Shown: positions 18,189-46,717, counted from the first letter of the stretch. The stretch is 64,000 nt of DNA from Gadus chalcogrammus (GCF_026213295.1 NC_079432.1:15434761-15498760), one strand, 5' to 3'. A program made the numbers and translations. Notes: generated from the letters alone by a model not told the origin.

Positions 18189-18297
<109 letters not shown>

Positions 18298-19287
18298 GTG
18301 AGAGTTTCTCTGGTCAACAACAGCGTCTTGTGTTTCATTAATAAATGGGCTTCATATGCAAATTAGGCTTTGGGTGAATGAGACTTGGGGGAGGGGCTTC
18401 GTGTGTTTGTGTCTGTGTGTCTGTGTGTGTGTCTGTGAGTGTGTCTGTGTGTGTGTGACCAGGGCAGGAAGGAGAGGTTCTGAATGGCGGTGGTTTGGCA
18501 GGCCCGGTGTGTTGTGCTGCTGTTCTGAGCCCTGAGTTCTGGGGCCGGTTACCCCTGGCTGCGGCAGTCAGGAACCGTCCTCTATGGAGGGGAACCGTCC
18601 TCTATAGAGGGCGTTCTGTCACGTCATCCCATTGATTCCATCAGCCCACTGGAGAGACTGTTTAAACAAACAGTTCTCAGCAGTTGGCCAACATTAACGG
18701 TAAAATGGCACACTCTGATTTATTTTTACGTTTTTCTTGTTAGTGCATTCCAAATCTGGAGCACAAAATCAACCATTTAGCCGTAGCAGATCGATTGAGA
18801 TGTTCTGCTGCTATGCAGTTTTTTCAACATCGAGTTAAGTCATCACTGGGTGTCACATGATCACCTGCACAGCATCTCTACTTGGCCCTCGTCCCAGTGG
18901 TTCCACACTCACAGGATCCTCAGCCCTTCGGCCAATAGGAAAGGAGTTCCTGTCAGGGAAAACGGTCCACGGTCCAGCTCCGAGGCCCCGTGTTTAAAAT
19001 AGTCCAGTTGGAGGACGACAGCGGGGCCAGGAGGGTGCAGGACGGTCAGTGATACGGTGGTGCTCCTCAGGCACCCGCAGAGAGCCACGCCCAGCGCTCG
19101 TATCACACTGGTAAAGAAACGTAACGAGTGACGATGTAGTCGATACACATTGGGTCTATTTCTCATGAATTGGAATTTCACATTCCAGCGTGAACGGCTA
19201 TTACATGCTAAACCCATCGTTATTATCGCTAATAATTATTAAGACTGTTTCTGAGAAACACAAAGAAACAGACACACCCACACGCAC

Positions 19288-19411
<124 letters not shown>

Positions 19412-20290
19412 ATTAATTATTCATAGTCGCAGGATGGTGGAGGGAGGTGTGTGTGGAGGTCCTGCTGTAGCGGGTCACAGAGTGTACTGTAGCAGTACTG
19501 GACGACTGGAGTACCATGGTGCTATATGTTAGAAATGTGGTACTAGCATTTCACTACGTTATAGTACTGCGATTATACTGTAGTACTACAATTGATGCTT
19601 CTCTGCAGGAGGTCCTGTATGGAGTATCCCTGTGCTAGTACCCTTGGTATCGGGGTACTATGTTAGCACTGTGGTGCTACGTAGCGTGCAACATGAGTAC
19701 CGCAGTCTGTCTCCTTTGCCAGAGGTCCCGCACGAAGTGACCCAGGGTTGAGATTTGGATTAAAGCGATGATGTCACAACATGTACTGCAGCGCTTCCCC
19801 TTGCCTTATAACCTCCACTTCCTCCCTTCAGATTATCCTATTGGCCGAGAGCCCTGCAGGGCAAAGCTGTCCAACAGACACAGCACTTGTCTGCATCATC
19901 TCAGCAGGCGGTCTGTGTCAAACTCACACAAACACACACACACACACACAAACAAACACAAGTCCCGGCATAAACAACACACTCGCACGGTCCTGAAGTG
20001 AAGTCAAGGCGAGACACGCCAACACGTTTATCCCCCGCTAGAATCTGAGGTTTTTCTGTCTCCCCACAATTTCAGGTGAAAACTTGTCAAGTCACTAAGA
20101 GACTAGCTCCCCCCTCCTCTCCCCTCCCCCCCCCCCCCTCACCCACCCAACCCCCTCCCTCATCACCTCTATCTGTCCGTGAGCCAGAGATGGGGGGTGG
20201 GGGGGATGGGGTTGGAGTGGGGGAGAGGGGGTTGTAGAGAGACTGCTGCGCTTTCTGTCTCCAATAGAATGAATGGACTCGAAATAGGAG

Positions 20291-20324
20291 CCAATCAGCT
20301 GCGAGCTGCGGCTCAGTATAAAAG
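20291..20324 (+). promoter_or_regulatory. ckb: ckb core promoter: CCAAT box and TATA box
   Basis: CCAAT at 20291-20295 and TATAAAAG at 20317-20324, about 25-30 bp before the probable transcription start near 20347-20352. Mammalian CKB also has a TATA and CCAAT promoter. A C-rich tract (20107-20160) and a G-rich tract (20189-20232) lie just upstream. Confidence 0.8.
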
Positions 20325-20346
20325 CGAACAAAGCTTCTTAATTCTG

Positions 20347-20433
20347 GACACCAGTATTCACGTCGATCTGCTTACTCTCGCTCCACTCCAAGCTGCTAAG
20401 ACTTGTTTTCTCCCCATAGAAAAGCGTCTTCAG
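20347..20433 (+). other. ckb: ckb exon 1, noncoding
   Basis: Runs from about 25 bp after the TATA box to the CTTCAG/GTAGGC donor at 20433/20434. Contains no start codon of use. Joins exon 2 at 21135, whose ATG lies 11 nt in. The 5' end is inferred. Confidence 0.7.
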
Positions 20434-20837
20434 GTAGGCTTTTCTTTGATTTTAAAGCGCTCTAGTCGTCGAGCGTATTTTTTTGCAGAGCGCTTATGGC
20501 GCGCACACGGAGACTCCTTCGCTGCACAATGAACCAAAATGAACGGTTCATATTTTGCATGCTTGACAGACGGAGGACTACAGTGCGATATTGCTTAATA
20601 TAGTCCGTCATTGCGCGTTTGACGGCTGTCTGATTGTTTTTTGGGGGGGGCGGGGAGGGGGGGGATGTCTGGATTCCGGTGCAGGACTGCGTCTCGGCAT
20701 TCCGGCGACCTTGTCCAGGTTGATACACCCGCAGTAGGCCTCCATCCCGCATCCCCACCTCGACATTCCTACATCAGTCCACCTCACACCTATTTAAATC
20801 ATCTGACCAGCGGACCGAAGGCTTAACGCCTGATTTT

Positions 20838-20880
20838 GGTTAACATCCATCCGCCCCCGTGCAGACGGTGGATGTTAACC
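20838..20880. repeat. Perfect 12-bp inverted repeat in ckb intron 1
   Basis: GGTTAACATCCA at 20838-20849 and its exact complement at 20869-20880, with a 19-nt GC-rich loop. The arms contain GTTAAC. It could be a hairpin or a paired binding site. Confidence 0.7.
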
Positions 20881-21145
20881 CATCGAGACGGCGCACAGAG
20901 GGTTAATTTGAGGCTAAATGGGCTTTTTATTGAGCGACCGTTATCTGGCTGGTTGCGTCACCGTGTTGTATAATAAGTCTTTGTCCCGCTGCCTTATCCC
21001 TCCAGACGGCTTTATAGGGCGCTGCGTGCCAGCCTGGGACGACTCATTAAGCGGCTGTGTGTGTGCGTGTGGAGCTGTGCGTGTGTATTTGTATGTGATT
21101 GTGTCGTTGTGTTATTTCCCCCCCCCCCCATCAGGTGAACCAACC

Positions 21146-24100
21146 ATGCCGTTCGGTAACACGCACAACAAGCTGAAGATGAACTACTCATCGGACCAGG
21201 AGTTCCCCGACCTCACCAAGCACAACAACCACATGGCCAAGATCCTCACCCCGGAGATTTACTCCAACCTGCGGGACAAAGAGACGCCTAGCGGCTTCAC
21301 CCTGGATGACGTCATCCAGACCGGCATCGACAATCCAGGTATAAAAGCCCCACATCACGTGACCCTCCATCCTATCTCCTCCCCCAGTCCCATCGGTCCG
21401 TCAAAGGCCGTGTCACTGAGTTGCGGATTTCTCAGTATTTTCTCGGTCGCGTGAGGAAACCCAAGTCCATCGCTAGGCCTTTAAACCGCAGCGGGCCTCC
21501 AGCAGTGACCTTGTGGTCGCCCCCTAGCGGTGAGCCCGCGCACGGCGGCTTATGCTCGGCCGTCCGAAGCGGATTGGTTCGATATTTAATTTTGAATCTT
21601 GTGGAGGAATGAACGAGCACTGGTAAAAGTTCCATTGCAGGGTCGATGATCACGTGACCTTAAGCAGGACACGGACATCGTCGTAATATAGGCCTGTTAC
21701 CGGCAATATGAACAAGTTCTGCATGGAATATGGAGAATGCCTACCTCATTGATAACATTGGACGACTGCTATAGTGTCACTGGTCTTAACATGCACCATT
21801 GGAGAGGGTTACTACATACAGGTTATTATAAACAACGATATGTTTCTAAAACAGGCCACCCCTTCATCATGACGGTGGGCTGCGTGGCGGGAGACGAGGA
21901 GACCTACGAGGTGTTCAAGGAGCTGCTGGACCCCGTGATCGAAGACCGCCACGGAGGGTACAAGCCCTCTGACAAACACAAGACCGACATCAACCCGGAC
22001 AACCTGCAGGTACGCACGCAGACGCATAATCGCACGCACTATCGCACGCGCATAGACTCAGAAACACACACTATACACACGCACACGTTTTTTAATATGA
22101 TGTTCGTGCGTGTGGCGCACGGCAGGGCGGAGACGACTTGGATCCCAACTACGTGCTGAGCTCCAGGGTGAGGACGGGGAGGAGTGTTCGCGGGTTCTGC
22201 CTGCCGCCCCACTGCAGCCGCGGGGAGAGACGCGCCATCGAGGACCTCTCCATCCAAAGTGCGTAGCTCCGCTTCTCCGTTCATGCGCACACATCAATGA
22301 TTAATGGTCCGCTGCTGCCCCCTGCCGGCGCAAACACCTACTAAAGTCAGTTTTACATTCCATCGAAAGATCCCCTCAACACTAGTACAGATTGGGAATT
22401 TGAGTTACAAAATAATATAAAATAAGAAAGAGTTGTGTTGGAATTGACTTCGTATTTTTTTTTATTTTTTTTTAATTAAATTGTATTTTGATTGAGTCTC
22501 AGGGTGCTTATGCATTTGGCCCTGTAGCAATGACCAGTTGCGCAACATGAGAACAATGAGGCTCAATAATAAACGATTTAATCAAAACAGGGAGGGGCCT
22601 GCCAAAAATACTCATTGGAGGTTTAACAGTTCGGTCGAGGTCGAAAAGAACATGAAGAGATAGGAAGCTGGAGGGCTTATAGGCTACTAACGGCCATAAG
22701 AGCCTAGCAGGTAACAGACGGCACTGAGAAAATCCTTTTACGTAATACCCAAGGATTAATGTGCACGTGCTGTGCCTTCTTGATATAAATGTCATGCTCT
22801 TTGCTGCCCCCTGTCGTGCGTTGAGATACTGCAGGTAGCCCATTCTTTCTAGACTTCACAGCCAAAATGATTACTTTAATTAAACGGACCTCTATTTCAT
22901 CGCCATGTTAGATGTGGATCAGCCTTTAGAAGGCATTTAAAAATCGACCCTATCACACAATGACATGCCCCACCCACATGTATGATTGATATATCAGCCT
23001 AGCCATTTCTACAGGCCACTGCATATGCCAGTGTTAAAATTGGGAGAGGGATAGCGTCTGAAGCGTCTTAGAGTACCATATTAAGCGCTATATAAATTGT
23101 ATTTATTATTATTATTATTATAGTCTGGTGGGAAGGGGGTTTGATCCAAATCCAGACAAAAGGCACTGGGTTTGTTCAGCAATCTCTTTAGTCTACCTGT
23201 AGTTATTCTATAAAGCAGGATTCCCTCCAACCCCTACCGGTGCCTTAATCACATGTATCGGTATTGACTGTCAGTTTCTTTCGATCAAACCGTCGGCTAA
23301 AAAAACCAGTTACAGTTAAAGCAGAATAAAAGTGAAGTTGTCGTCCATTGCATCAACGGGTGATAAACGATTCCCCATGGACTCGCCCAACAGCGGTGTG
23401 TTTGAAGGTTTAACAGCGGTTTGCTGCGCGCAGGTCTGGACGTCCTGGACGGGGACCTGAAGGGAACGTACTACGCCCTGAAGAACATGACAGATGAGGA
23501 GCAGCAGCAGCTCATCGACGACCACTTCCTGTTCGACAAGCCCGTCTCCCCCCTGCTCCTGGCCTCCGGGATGGCCCGGGACTGGCCCGACGGTCGTGGC
23601 ATCTGGTGAGTTCCAGGGTACCGACGAGACCCATCCCAGGCCGACAGTACGGCCACTGGTGTCGTTTGTAGGCGACTCCCAACTCCTAAAGGTTTTGTGA
23701 ATCTGCTTCATCATGGGTCAACCCGTCTCCACCTTTAATAGCAATGTTCCCGTGACCTTATTTGTATCGCTCCACACTACGTGATTTACGAGAAGTTCAC
23801 TAAATTATATTTAGTTGTACAATAATTAATGTTTAGTCATTCACTGAATGATGAGTATTAGTTCCATAAGTAATGAGTTATGGATCACTAAATGATAAGC
23901 AGTAACTCACTCATTTGCTCGTGGCTATGAACCATTAGGACTTTGGGTCATTTATTCATGTCTTAAAAATCTTTCAATATTTTTTATTGCACCATTAAAT
24001 AAATATAGTCTCTGTCAGTCAGCAATCTGGGATCTGGATTGGCTTGGAGCTCAGTAGAGTGACACGGTTCTGTTTCCTCAGGCACAACGAGGGAAAGACC

Positions 24101-25069
24101 TTCTTGGTCTGGGTCAACGAGGAGGACCACCTCAGGGTCATCTCCATGCAGAAGGGAGGCAACATGAAGGAGGTCTTCAACCGCTTCTGCACCGGCCTCA
24201 CAAAGGTACGAACCCCTGCTCCTCAACCTCATCAGGTTAAGATTAAGAAGGACACATACAATTTGAGGCCACCACTCATTTCTGTAGCGCCTGCCTTAAA
24301 CAAATGTCCATGACAGAGACTTGTTTTTAACTCCCCATTGCTATAATTCCTACGTCCAATCGCATCATTACCCTCAGCGCCTTCCTGTTAAAGGAACGAT
24401 GCAACCTCTTAACCAATAGATACCTCGCGCCATGGAGAATCCCATGCCTTCTCTTAGCGGCACGCTCAAAACCAAACCACCTCCAATGTTATTGCAGATC
24501 GAATCCCTGTTCAAGGACCGAGGACACGAGTTCATGTGGAACGAGCACCTGGGATACGTCCTCACCTGCCCCTCCAACCTGGGCACCGGGCTGCGCGCCG
24601 GCGTCCACGTCAAGATCCCCAACCTCAGCAAGCACGAGTCCTTCGGAGAGGTCCTCAAGAGGCTGAGGCTCCAGAAGCGTGGAACAGGTAAATACGTTGA
24701 ACCGCATGACGCTAAAGGACTTACCCTGAACCCTAGATGGCCCTTAACCCCTGAACCTAGAAGTAGATGACTAGATGGCTTTGGACCTTAACCGTGTCCC
24801 TGACACCTCTCCCTTAAGTGAAAGGTGCCTTAGCCCTAACCCTAAGGGAAGATGACTCTATCCATCTAACCCCTCCTCCTCCTCATTCAGGTGGCGTGGA
24901 CACCGCCGCAGTGGGCGGAGTCTTCGACATCTCCAACGCCGACCGGCTGGGCTTCTCGGAGGTGGAGCTGGTGCAGATGGTGGTGGACGGTGTCCGACTG
25001 ATGGTGGACATGGAGAAGCGCCTGGAGGCCGGCCAGGCCATCGACGACCTCATGCCCGAGCAGAAGTGA
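21146..25069 (+). CDS. ckb: Creatine kinase, brain (B) type
   Basis: Cytosolic creatine kinase: reversible transfer of phosphate between ATP and creatine, an energy buffer in brain, retina and gut. Coding exons 21146-21338, 21855-22009, 22126-22258, 23434-23605, 24082-24205, 24498-24687 and 24891-25069 join in phase to 381 aa, exactly the family length. With the noncoding exon this is the eight-exon CKB structure. Visible motifs are the flexible-loop and substrate region around [11 protein letters not shown] and [11 protein letters not shown], the VRTGRS arginines, E231-E232 in VNEEDHLRV, and the active-site C283 in [25 protein letters not shown] precedes the C-terminal [11 protein letters not shown]-type rather than M-type is supported by [21 protein letters not shown] and FCTGLT. 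No mitochondrial leader is present. Teleosts have two B paralogues (ckba/ckbb); which one this is cannot be told from the window alone. Confidence 0.95.
22380..23433 (+). other. ckb intron 4, with a LINE-type 3' tail
   Basis: The intron has no further exon. At 23083-23122 the text AAGCGCTATATAAATTG followed by TTATTATTATTATT is the typical 3' end of fish L2-like LINEs or their SINEs. Confidence 0.55.
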
Positions 25070-25349
25070 ACTCTGACCCACTATAACCCTTGACCTATAT
25101 CCCCCGCCCCCCCACCCCCACCCCACTCCCATCCACAACAACCACCCCCCTCACGTCATTCACCTATACCCCTCCCTCCCTTCCTTCGTATATATATATA
25201 TTTATATATATGAATATATATATCAGAAACCAATAATGTAAAGTACAAGAGGGAGACTCCATTCTGTCCTGCGATAGCTTCGTCTTCCAACAGCAGCTCT
25301 GGAGGGGTTTTCTATCTTCTGTTCACGTAGTTGTTGGATGAACACCTCA

Positions 25350-25355
25350 AATAAA
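25350..25355 (+). terminator. ckb: Poly(A) signal of ckb
   Basis: AATAAA about 280 nt past the stop codon, in AT-rich 3' UTR containing TATATA repeats at 25188-25222. Confidence 0.7.
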
Positions 25356-25440
25356 GTCTTTGGCCCAATCCATGACCTCCTGGTGTTATTATTATTATTT
25401 TTTACATACATATGAAATGACATGCTACTGGCTCAGAGAT

Positions 25441-25514
25441 GCATATTCAATTCAATTTTATTTGCATAACCCCTAATCACAGGTACAGTCTCAGAATGCT
25501 TAAAAGGCCATATA
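25441..25514 (-). repeat. Dispersed retroelement tail, reverse copy
   Basis: ATTCAATTCAATTTTATTTG then CCCCTAATCACAGGTACAGT is the reverse complement of the segments at about 31785-31875 and 59275-59365 (GGCCTGTTAAGCC, TTTGAGACTGTA, GTGATTAANGGCTATACAAA). Three copies in 64 kb mark it as an interspersed repeat. Confidence 0.7.
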
Positions 25515-26999
25515 TTTATGATATTTATTAAATATACTGGTTGTAAACCCTGGTCACCGTCAATGGAACCCTTTTGTACACCTGGCTGTATCATTCAGCT
25601 GCTGTCAAATATAAATCTTGATAAAAAAATGTCTGCACTCATGGCGATCTTAATTACTGACATATATTATATATTTTAATATGCTATGTTATATTATCTT
25701 AATCTCTGACTGTTAATGTGTTTTGAGCAACGGTCAAACTCCGATGCAGGTATTTCAGCCTCAGTGTTGTTTCAAGCGGTCGACAGAGAAGGACCATAGC
25801 TGTTCGTTGGGAGCATAGCCAACAGACGGCAGCTCAACGCGCTTTACCAATGAAACACATGTTTGGCTTTAGAGATGAAGAAAGCTGTTGGCCTTTAGAT
25901 TCCGTTGGTTTCAGCACATCAACCAAAGCTGTAATCTGATTGGATGTGGCTTGGTGTGGGAGGGGCTTTTGAGAGGAGGATCCTAATCGGTGTATGCGTG
26001 GGTGTGTTTGTGCATGTGTGTATCTGTAAATGTGTGCATTGGTGGAGGTGGTCGGGGCGGGTAGGGGGGTCATTGGGTTTATCTGCACTGCTGAGGGGTT
26101 TTATAGTACTGCATTACTTCATAGTACTGAATACTTAACTGCTAATGCAGACCTAACACTCTCACAGAGCAGATGTTAACATGGAAACTAATGAGAGCAG
26201 ATGCTTTAATCCGGTACACAGAGTGGATCCTATGGTTAGGCTGCAAAGTAACCCTAACCCCTTTACCGCTATGAATTAATAAATACAGGTGTTTAATATC
26301 TGAAAAAAAAAAGCTCAAGTCTCTGTATTCATTTGTTTCATTTTCAGTTTTAAATTTAGCCTGTATTTTTCCCCTTTAACATTATCTTAACATTATAAAG
26401 GGACATCTTTTAAGCAAACTATTCGATGGTACTTAATAACCAGGTATTCTGGTTGATCGAGGGTAGAGGTTAGCATGATGCACCCTGTAGTAAGTAGAGC
26501 TTGACCACACCCCCGGTCCAGCAATAGGAAGGAGTATCCTGCAAGATGTAGGTCTACGGGAGGCACACGCCATTCATGGGTTATTTTCTTCAGCATATAG
26601 GTACACTGGACCATTTACGAAAGGAAAGGAGATAATGCCGTCCCACAATTCCTTGCGGCAGTATAATTCAAAACAACGCACCATTCTTCCATTCTATAAA
26701 ACAAAACATCAATTTTTTTTACATTCAATCAAGCTAATTCGGATCAGTGTCCATAATTATGAGTCGACAGGAGTGTGACAACTGTTATCAATGTGACAAC
26801 TACCGTTTTATTTCCTTTTTGAGACTATTAGCCTATGTTATTCTATTTATTTGTATTTCAAACGGTAGGCCTAGTTATGAAGTATTTTTTCACTGTGTTG
26901 TCCATGTTTATACAGCCTGTGTGAAACAGCACTGTTAGAATTCCCGATGCAAAGTATCTAAGATGCGCTTTCAGAAGTCCATCCTCGGTACAGTGTAGT
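25515..26999. other. Intergenic DNA without recognised features
   Basis: AT-rich, with short open frames only. No gene, RNA or clear repeat. Confidence 0.5.
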
Positions 27000-27840
<841 letters not shown>

Positions 27841-28319
27841 GTGCAGTCAAATTATCTTTGCACCGCGTTGGTCTTTTCTTAAGTCTTTATGAATTCTCCT
27901 TCACATCTTTCCATGTCTTTATGACGTTTTACATCAAGGTCAAAGCAAAGAGGTTAGAAAATAATATATGACGTAATTTTTGGACCACCCGACCGCAACC
28001 AAGGTCCCACAGGAGACAGCGGAAGGGGCGTGGCTAAGGCTCTTCATTGCAACATTTATATATGACGTCATGGATACATTAATTCTCTTTGAAAGGTAAA
28101 TACGGAAATAAATATGTGAATAAAATAAATAAAATACACGTGATGAATAAAATCGAAATAAACAGCAATGCTATGAACCGGCTAATAAATTTAAACCCTG
28201 AAATAGAAACGGTGCTTATTGGCCCTTTATTTGGCGCTCTAATACATTATGGTTATTTGTTCATATATTTTATATATTTAAATCCTGATGAAACGCGATA
28301 TAGATTTATTATCCGTTTA

Positions 28320-28740
28320 TTCTGGTTCGGTTGTAGATGTCGTCCACCTGCCGGGCAGCAGGTGACGCGGTGGTGTTGCGTCAACAACCTGCCCGCGCGC
28401 AGGTCCACAGGCGGTGACTCTCGCGCTGCTATAGAAATGCCATAACAGCACAGCAGCAGCATCCCGAGCTCGAGAGGCGACACGGACGGTCGGCGATTCC
28501 CCATTTCAAATTAAATCCCCGGTCAATATTAATTGCGGTTCTTTCCTCACATCCCCGCGGTGCTGCTCGAGACACACATGACGCAGTTTTGAATTAAAGA
28601 CGCGGATATCGCGGGGTTTTGTTGCGGAGCGGCGCGGCGCATCTGGAGCGGAGGTAAGAGAGAGGATGGCGGGGAGGAGGGGAGGGACACGGCGCGCCCT
28701 GCCTCGGCCTGCCCGGCATCCATACTGATGATTTGTATTC
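28320..28740 (+). promoter_or_regulatory. cep170b: cep170b CpG-rich promoter and probable noncoding exon 1
   Basis: CpG-dense segment (GCGCGC, GGCGCGGCGC, CCGCGG) contrasting with AT-rich flanks, with no TATA box. A strong donor GAG/GTAAGA at 28653/28654 could end a noncoding exon that splices to the CAG acceptor at 29651, 33 nt before the start codon. The intron between has no other feature. Confidence 0.6.
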
Positions 28741-29468
28741 ATAGGGAGGTGTGTATTGTGTGTTTTACTGTAGGTGGGGAACGAAAAAACACGGAATGGG
28801 TGTAGGCTATCCCCCGTGAATCTAAAACCGTGGTGTCAGAACACGCGTTGAGTCTCCATTCAGATGACATGTTATATTTAATGGTGGCCTGTATCACATC
28901 TTGCTCTGCCGAAACAGACAGCGGCGCGGCTCTCTGTTTCCAGCGATTATCATCCGGCTCTAGAGATTAAGCCGCCCAGATCCTCGTCCCTAAACGCCAC
29001 GGTTTTCCCTTATTAAAACGGACTGTGTCTTTTCCGGACCAAACCGGCCCGTCCGTCTGTCACCGAGGCGCCACATAGCAAGGTTCTACTAAAAAAAACC
29101 TCCCTCGATGGTCTCTGTAGCTTACCACGCGGCACCTGATTGTCTACATTGCCCCGCTTAACGGTACCGGATATCAAGGGTCAACTCAACAAGCAACGGG
29201 ACAAGCCTGCAGGTTTGGTCGTTTAGGGCTAATCTGCATCCTATGCCTTCCCATGAGGCGTGTTATCGGTTTCCGCGAGATCAATTAAGTCCTCCACATC
29301 CATTATTAGGCTACGCCTGAGTCGCGTTGCGCTATAATTAAATAATTAGTTAGAATTACTGTTTTCTTTGATTAAAAAATGGTTGGACTATGGTCGGCCT
29401 AATTTGTCTGCCTAAAACACTGTACAACATTCTGTATGAATACAGGCAAGAACAGAATTAAGTCATAG

Positions 29469-43228
<13,760 letters not shown>

Positions 43229-45143
43229 GCGGGCCACCGGGGATACGTTTGTCCGTAGCTAGTAGCTATGTCCCGCCCACTGGCTGATGACTGACAGCCT
43301 TTTAGTACCAATGGTGTTAGGACATCTCACCTAGACCGTCAACAACACATGTCTGTGAGCACCGTGTGTGTGGTGCAAACAGAACACCGCGGCTCTCAAC
43401 GTCCATCTGTACTTTGTATCCTTTACAGAAACTATTTAAGCAACAACAACCAGTAGTAATTGCTTCCACATTGCGCCTGCCAACACGAATATAAACAAAG
43501 TTATAGAAAATATTGTTATGATTATTAGTCGCTTGCACTACAGTACAGTCAGTGGACCCTGTATCAAAATGTATGGAGTATATTTATTTGTGCTTTGATA
43601 ATCTGTCATTGGTCTGTATTTAAGGGAGAGGGGAGGTATAGAATGTGTGTTTCCTGTCCGACCGGGACAGATCAAATGTTAGGGGTACTGAATGTGTGTA
43701 AGCTGAGTGGGTCACTACGTGGACGAGGAGGCCTGTTTGTCAGTATAAACAATGAAGAAAAAGAATGTAGCTTTAAACAAATTAAATCAATACTCACCCG
43801 GACATCCCAATGCTGAACAACACGGCTTTCTGATTCTGAATGAAAAAATGTACACAAAAAAAGTCAATTTCGCTATCTCCTGTTTCTAAAATGTGTGTGT
43901 AGCGTGCCTGACAAGGGAAGTTTATTTTGAATGTCTTGGTTTGTGTTTGTCGGCTCGACCTCTTCTATTCACACGCCAGTACCGTTCATCTCATATCTCT
44001 TACAGATGGAGCCAGCACTCCACCTACGAGCCCTTTACCCATTTATCTCTATGGTAGCTGAACCATTCTCATCATAGCCAAGGTAACAGAAGCTTCTTGC
44101 CATCACTATTGTAACGGAAGCTTCTTGTCACCGCTATGGCAACTGATGAATTCTGGGCATCACTATGGACACTGAAGCGTCTTCTCATCGCTGTGGTAAC
44201 TGAACCAACCGTTCTTGCGTCGCAATGGTAATTTGTGAAGCACACCAAGTCATTGTGGCCGATGGCTGATGGGCCTTCCCAGGCCAACTTTAAAGCTTGA
44301 TACAGTGACGCATCTCGGTTTCAAATTGACCAACCCTTCTTTCGCGTTGAAGAGGGTTGGGGCTCAGCTTTCGTTTAACGTGCTTCTCACAGAATACACA
44401 AATGTGGGGGCTATAGTTGACATTACCTCCTCCATATCTAATTCTAGCCGGGGGTTTGAACCGGTGACCTTTCGGTCAAAAGCCTTTCAATGGTACGTAC
44501 GAGCGTTAGCCCTAGGGAGAACGTGTGTAGGGTCTTATCTGGAGTTCCGGTGTGTGTTTCGAATGACCCCTGACCTCTCTAGTATGTACCGTGTGTATAT
44601 CCTGTGTGTGTGTTAGTGTCTGAGTGCTGCGAGTGTGTGCGTGCGTGTGCGAGCTGTAGCTCACGGCTCATCCACTGTACAGAACAGCCGGTAGCGCTCA
44701 GCGGCCGTGGTGTGCACAAGGAGCTGGGGCTACCTCACCAAACGTGCACTTCTTTCTTTCAGTTGACCCGAGTTTGCTGAATGGGTGACTTAGTTTTTGT
44801 TTTGCAGTCTGGTGAAGTTTAGATGTCTTCAACCAATGGGAATGTATTGATTTGATCACCTGCTCGGAACGGGGCACCTGATTGGCAGCTGCTGTAATGA
44901 TGTAACTCTTGCTGCTAATAGGTGATTGGTGTTCTACTTGATTATGCTTCATATGCATGCTACAGAACAGCTGTAGAGAAACAAGACAAGCTCTTACCGC
45001 AGACCAAACCGTCGTTATTTACTAGCTATGTAACCATTACCCTAAATCTTTTTTATGGCTTTGAGCGTACAATGATGTTGTTCATCTCGAGTGACAGAGG
45101 CATTTGATTTACAGAAACTCATTCCTCTCATCACATTCTTTGT
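43229..45143 (+). other. cep170b: cep170b 3' UTR and downstream DNA
   Basis: No further coding exon. Contains a B-box-like GGTTTGAACCGG near 44453 (decayed SINE). Ends near the AATAAA at 45144. Confidence 0.5.
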
Positions 45144-45149
45144 AATAAA
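45144..45149 (+). terminator. cep170b: Candidate poly(A) signal of cep170b
   Basis: AATAAA about 1.9 kb past the stop codon. An ATTAAA at 45461 is an alternative. Confidence 0.4.
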
Positions 45150-46717
45150 CTTCTTCATGCACTCCTGTGAGTACGCGTGCCATTTTCTTTTCTACGTCAT
45201 TGTCGACGATATAAAAGGGGAGGCCTTGATGTCTCATGACCCAACAGACCCTCAGTGGGAGTTTCGGTCCGTCTGCAAGGCACCTTCACGCCAAGCAGGG
45301 GAACCGCCACAGGGGAAGCCAATGTGCCGATTTCCTTTTTTTTGAACGAGGGACAAGAAAATGATCAGTTGATCTTACTAACTTCACATCCAACTCACTT
45401 GTTACCTTTTGGAAAAAAAATATTGTAAATACCTGCACGTTTAGGAGCTCTGCTATCCGTTATTAAAGGCTACAACTGTGCTTTTGTTCACATTGAAATC
45501 AATGTGATGTGACTCCAAGTTAAATCGGCCCAAGAAGTGTGTGACAGACAGCCATCATTCAGAAGGACGGAGTGAGAAGCTGTTTTTAATGTAGACATTC
45601 CCTCCGACAGTAGAAACGTTATGTACTACAACAAAGACGAGATAAACCATAATTCATATGCAACCGTTTAATAATAAATACAGTTAGTCATAGTAGACCT
45701 CATGTTAAAGTAAGTAGCTCATAGGTTGGACGTCATCATAAACTGTTGAAGTGCCTTTGAGCAAACGTCCATCTGAGTGTTTCTGAAGACTAGCTCATAA
45801 AACAGCCAGATACATTGAGATAGATATAATATATTATGGGTGTATAAAATTGAATCATCTATATATATAATTTATATAATATGAATACTATAACAATGTG
45901 ATGTATATTAAACTGTACATCTATCCGACATATAGATTTCCAAGTTGGTAACTCCGTAGCGCTTGTTGATAAGGTGTGGTTGAGAAGGTGTGGTTGATAA
46001 ACTAAACAGAGAGAAGCGGATCAACAGAAAAGCATGATACCAACTCATGTTAGCATTATGTTAGCTTTAACGTAAAGCTAGCTAATGGCCCTTCACCTAT
46101 AAATAAAGAGTTCAACCACAGGTCAAATCTTGGGGTTATAATTGTACATTGGTGGTCCAACATGATGACAGGAAATATACAAATGATTTGTAACATGGCT
46201 CGATACAGAACTTTACTGTTTCATAGTGGTAGGGTTAATTTTAAGACTACATAACAATCAAAATAAGTCTTAGTGGAAGAGATGCGTCTCAAAGCTTAAT
46301 GTTGTTGAAAGGTGACGTATTTGAGGAGTTAATTGGTAAAAGAGGACAGTTGTGTCGTCGAAGAGCTCCTTAGTTTAGAGCCAGAAGAACAGAAAGCATA
46401 CATTTGCATCACATATTTGTAGCACAACACACACAAGAATTGTGATAACACAAAGCACACAGAGTGTGAGTGTTGTGTGGCCGTATTTACTTTGAATAGG
46501 ACAGAACTGCCCTTGTGTAGTTCTGACAGGGCCGTGTGCTCTGAGCTTCAGTGTGGTTGGAGAGTTCAGTAGTGACCATCTTGGCCCGCTCCGTAACTGA
46601 ACCCTGCAGTGTGGTTTTCATCCAGGGTATTCTAGTATAATTATTATGATATATAATATATGTACAATATTATTTTAGCCTTTTTAGCGATTGATCAACT
46701 CCTCGCTTTTTTTTTTG
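45150..46717 (-). other. Convergent 3' region; probable plekhg3 3' UTR
   Basis: No coding sequence. Minus-strand ATTAAA at 45585-45590 and another near 45667 could end the plekhg3 transcript, giving a 3' UTR of about 1.1 kb. Confidence 0.4.
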
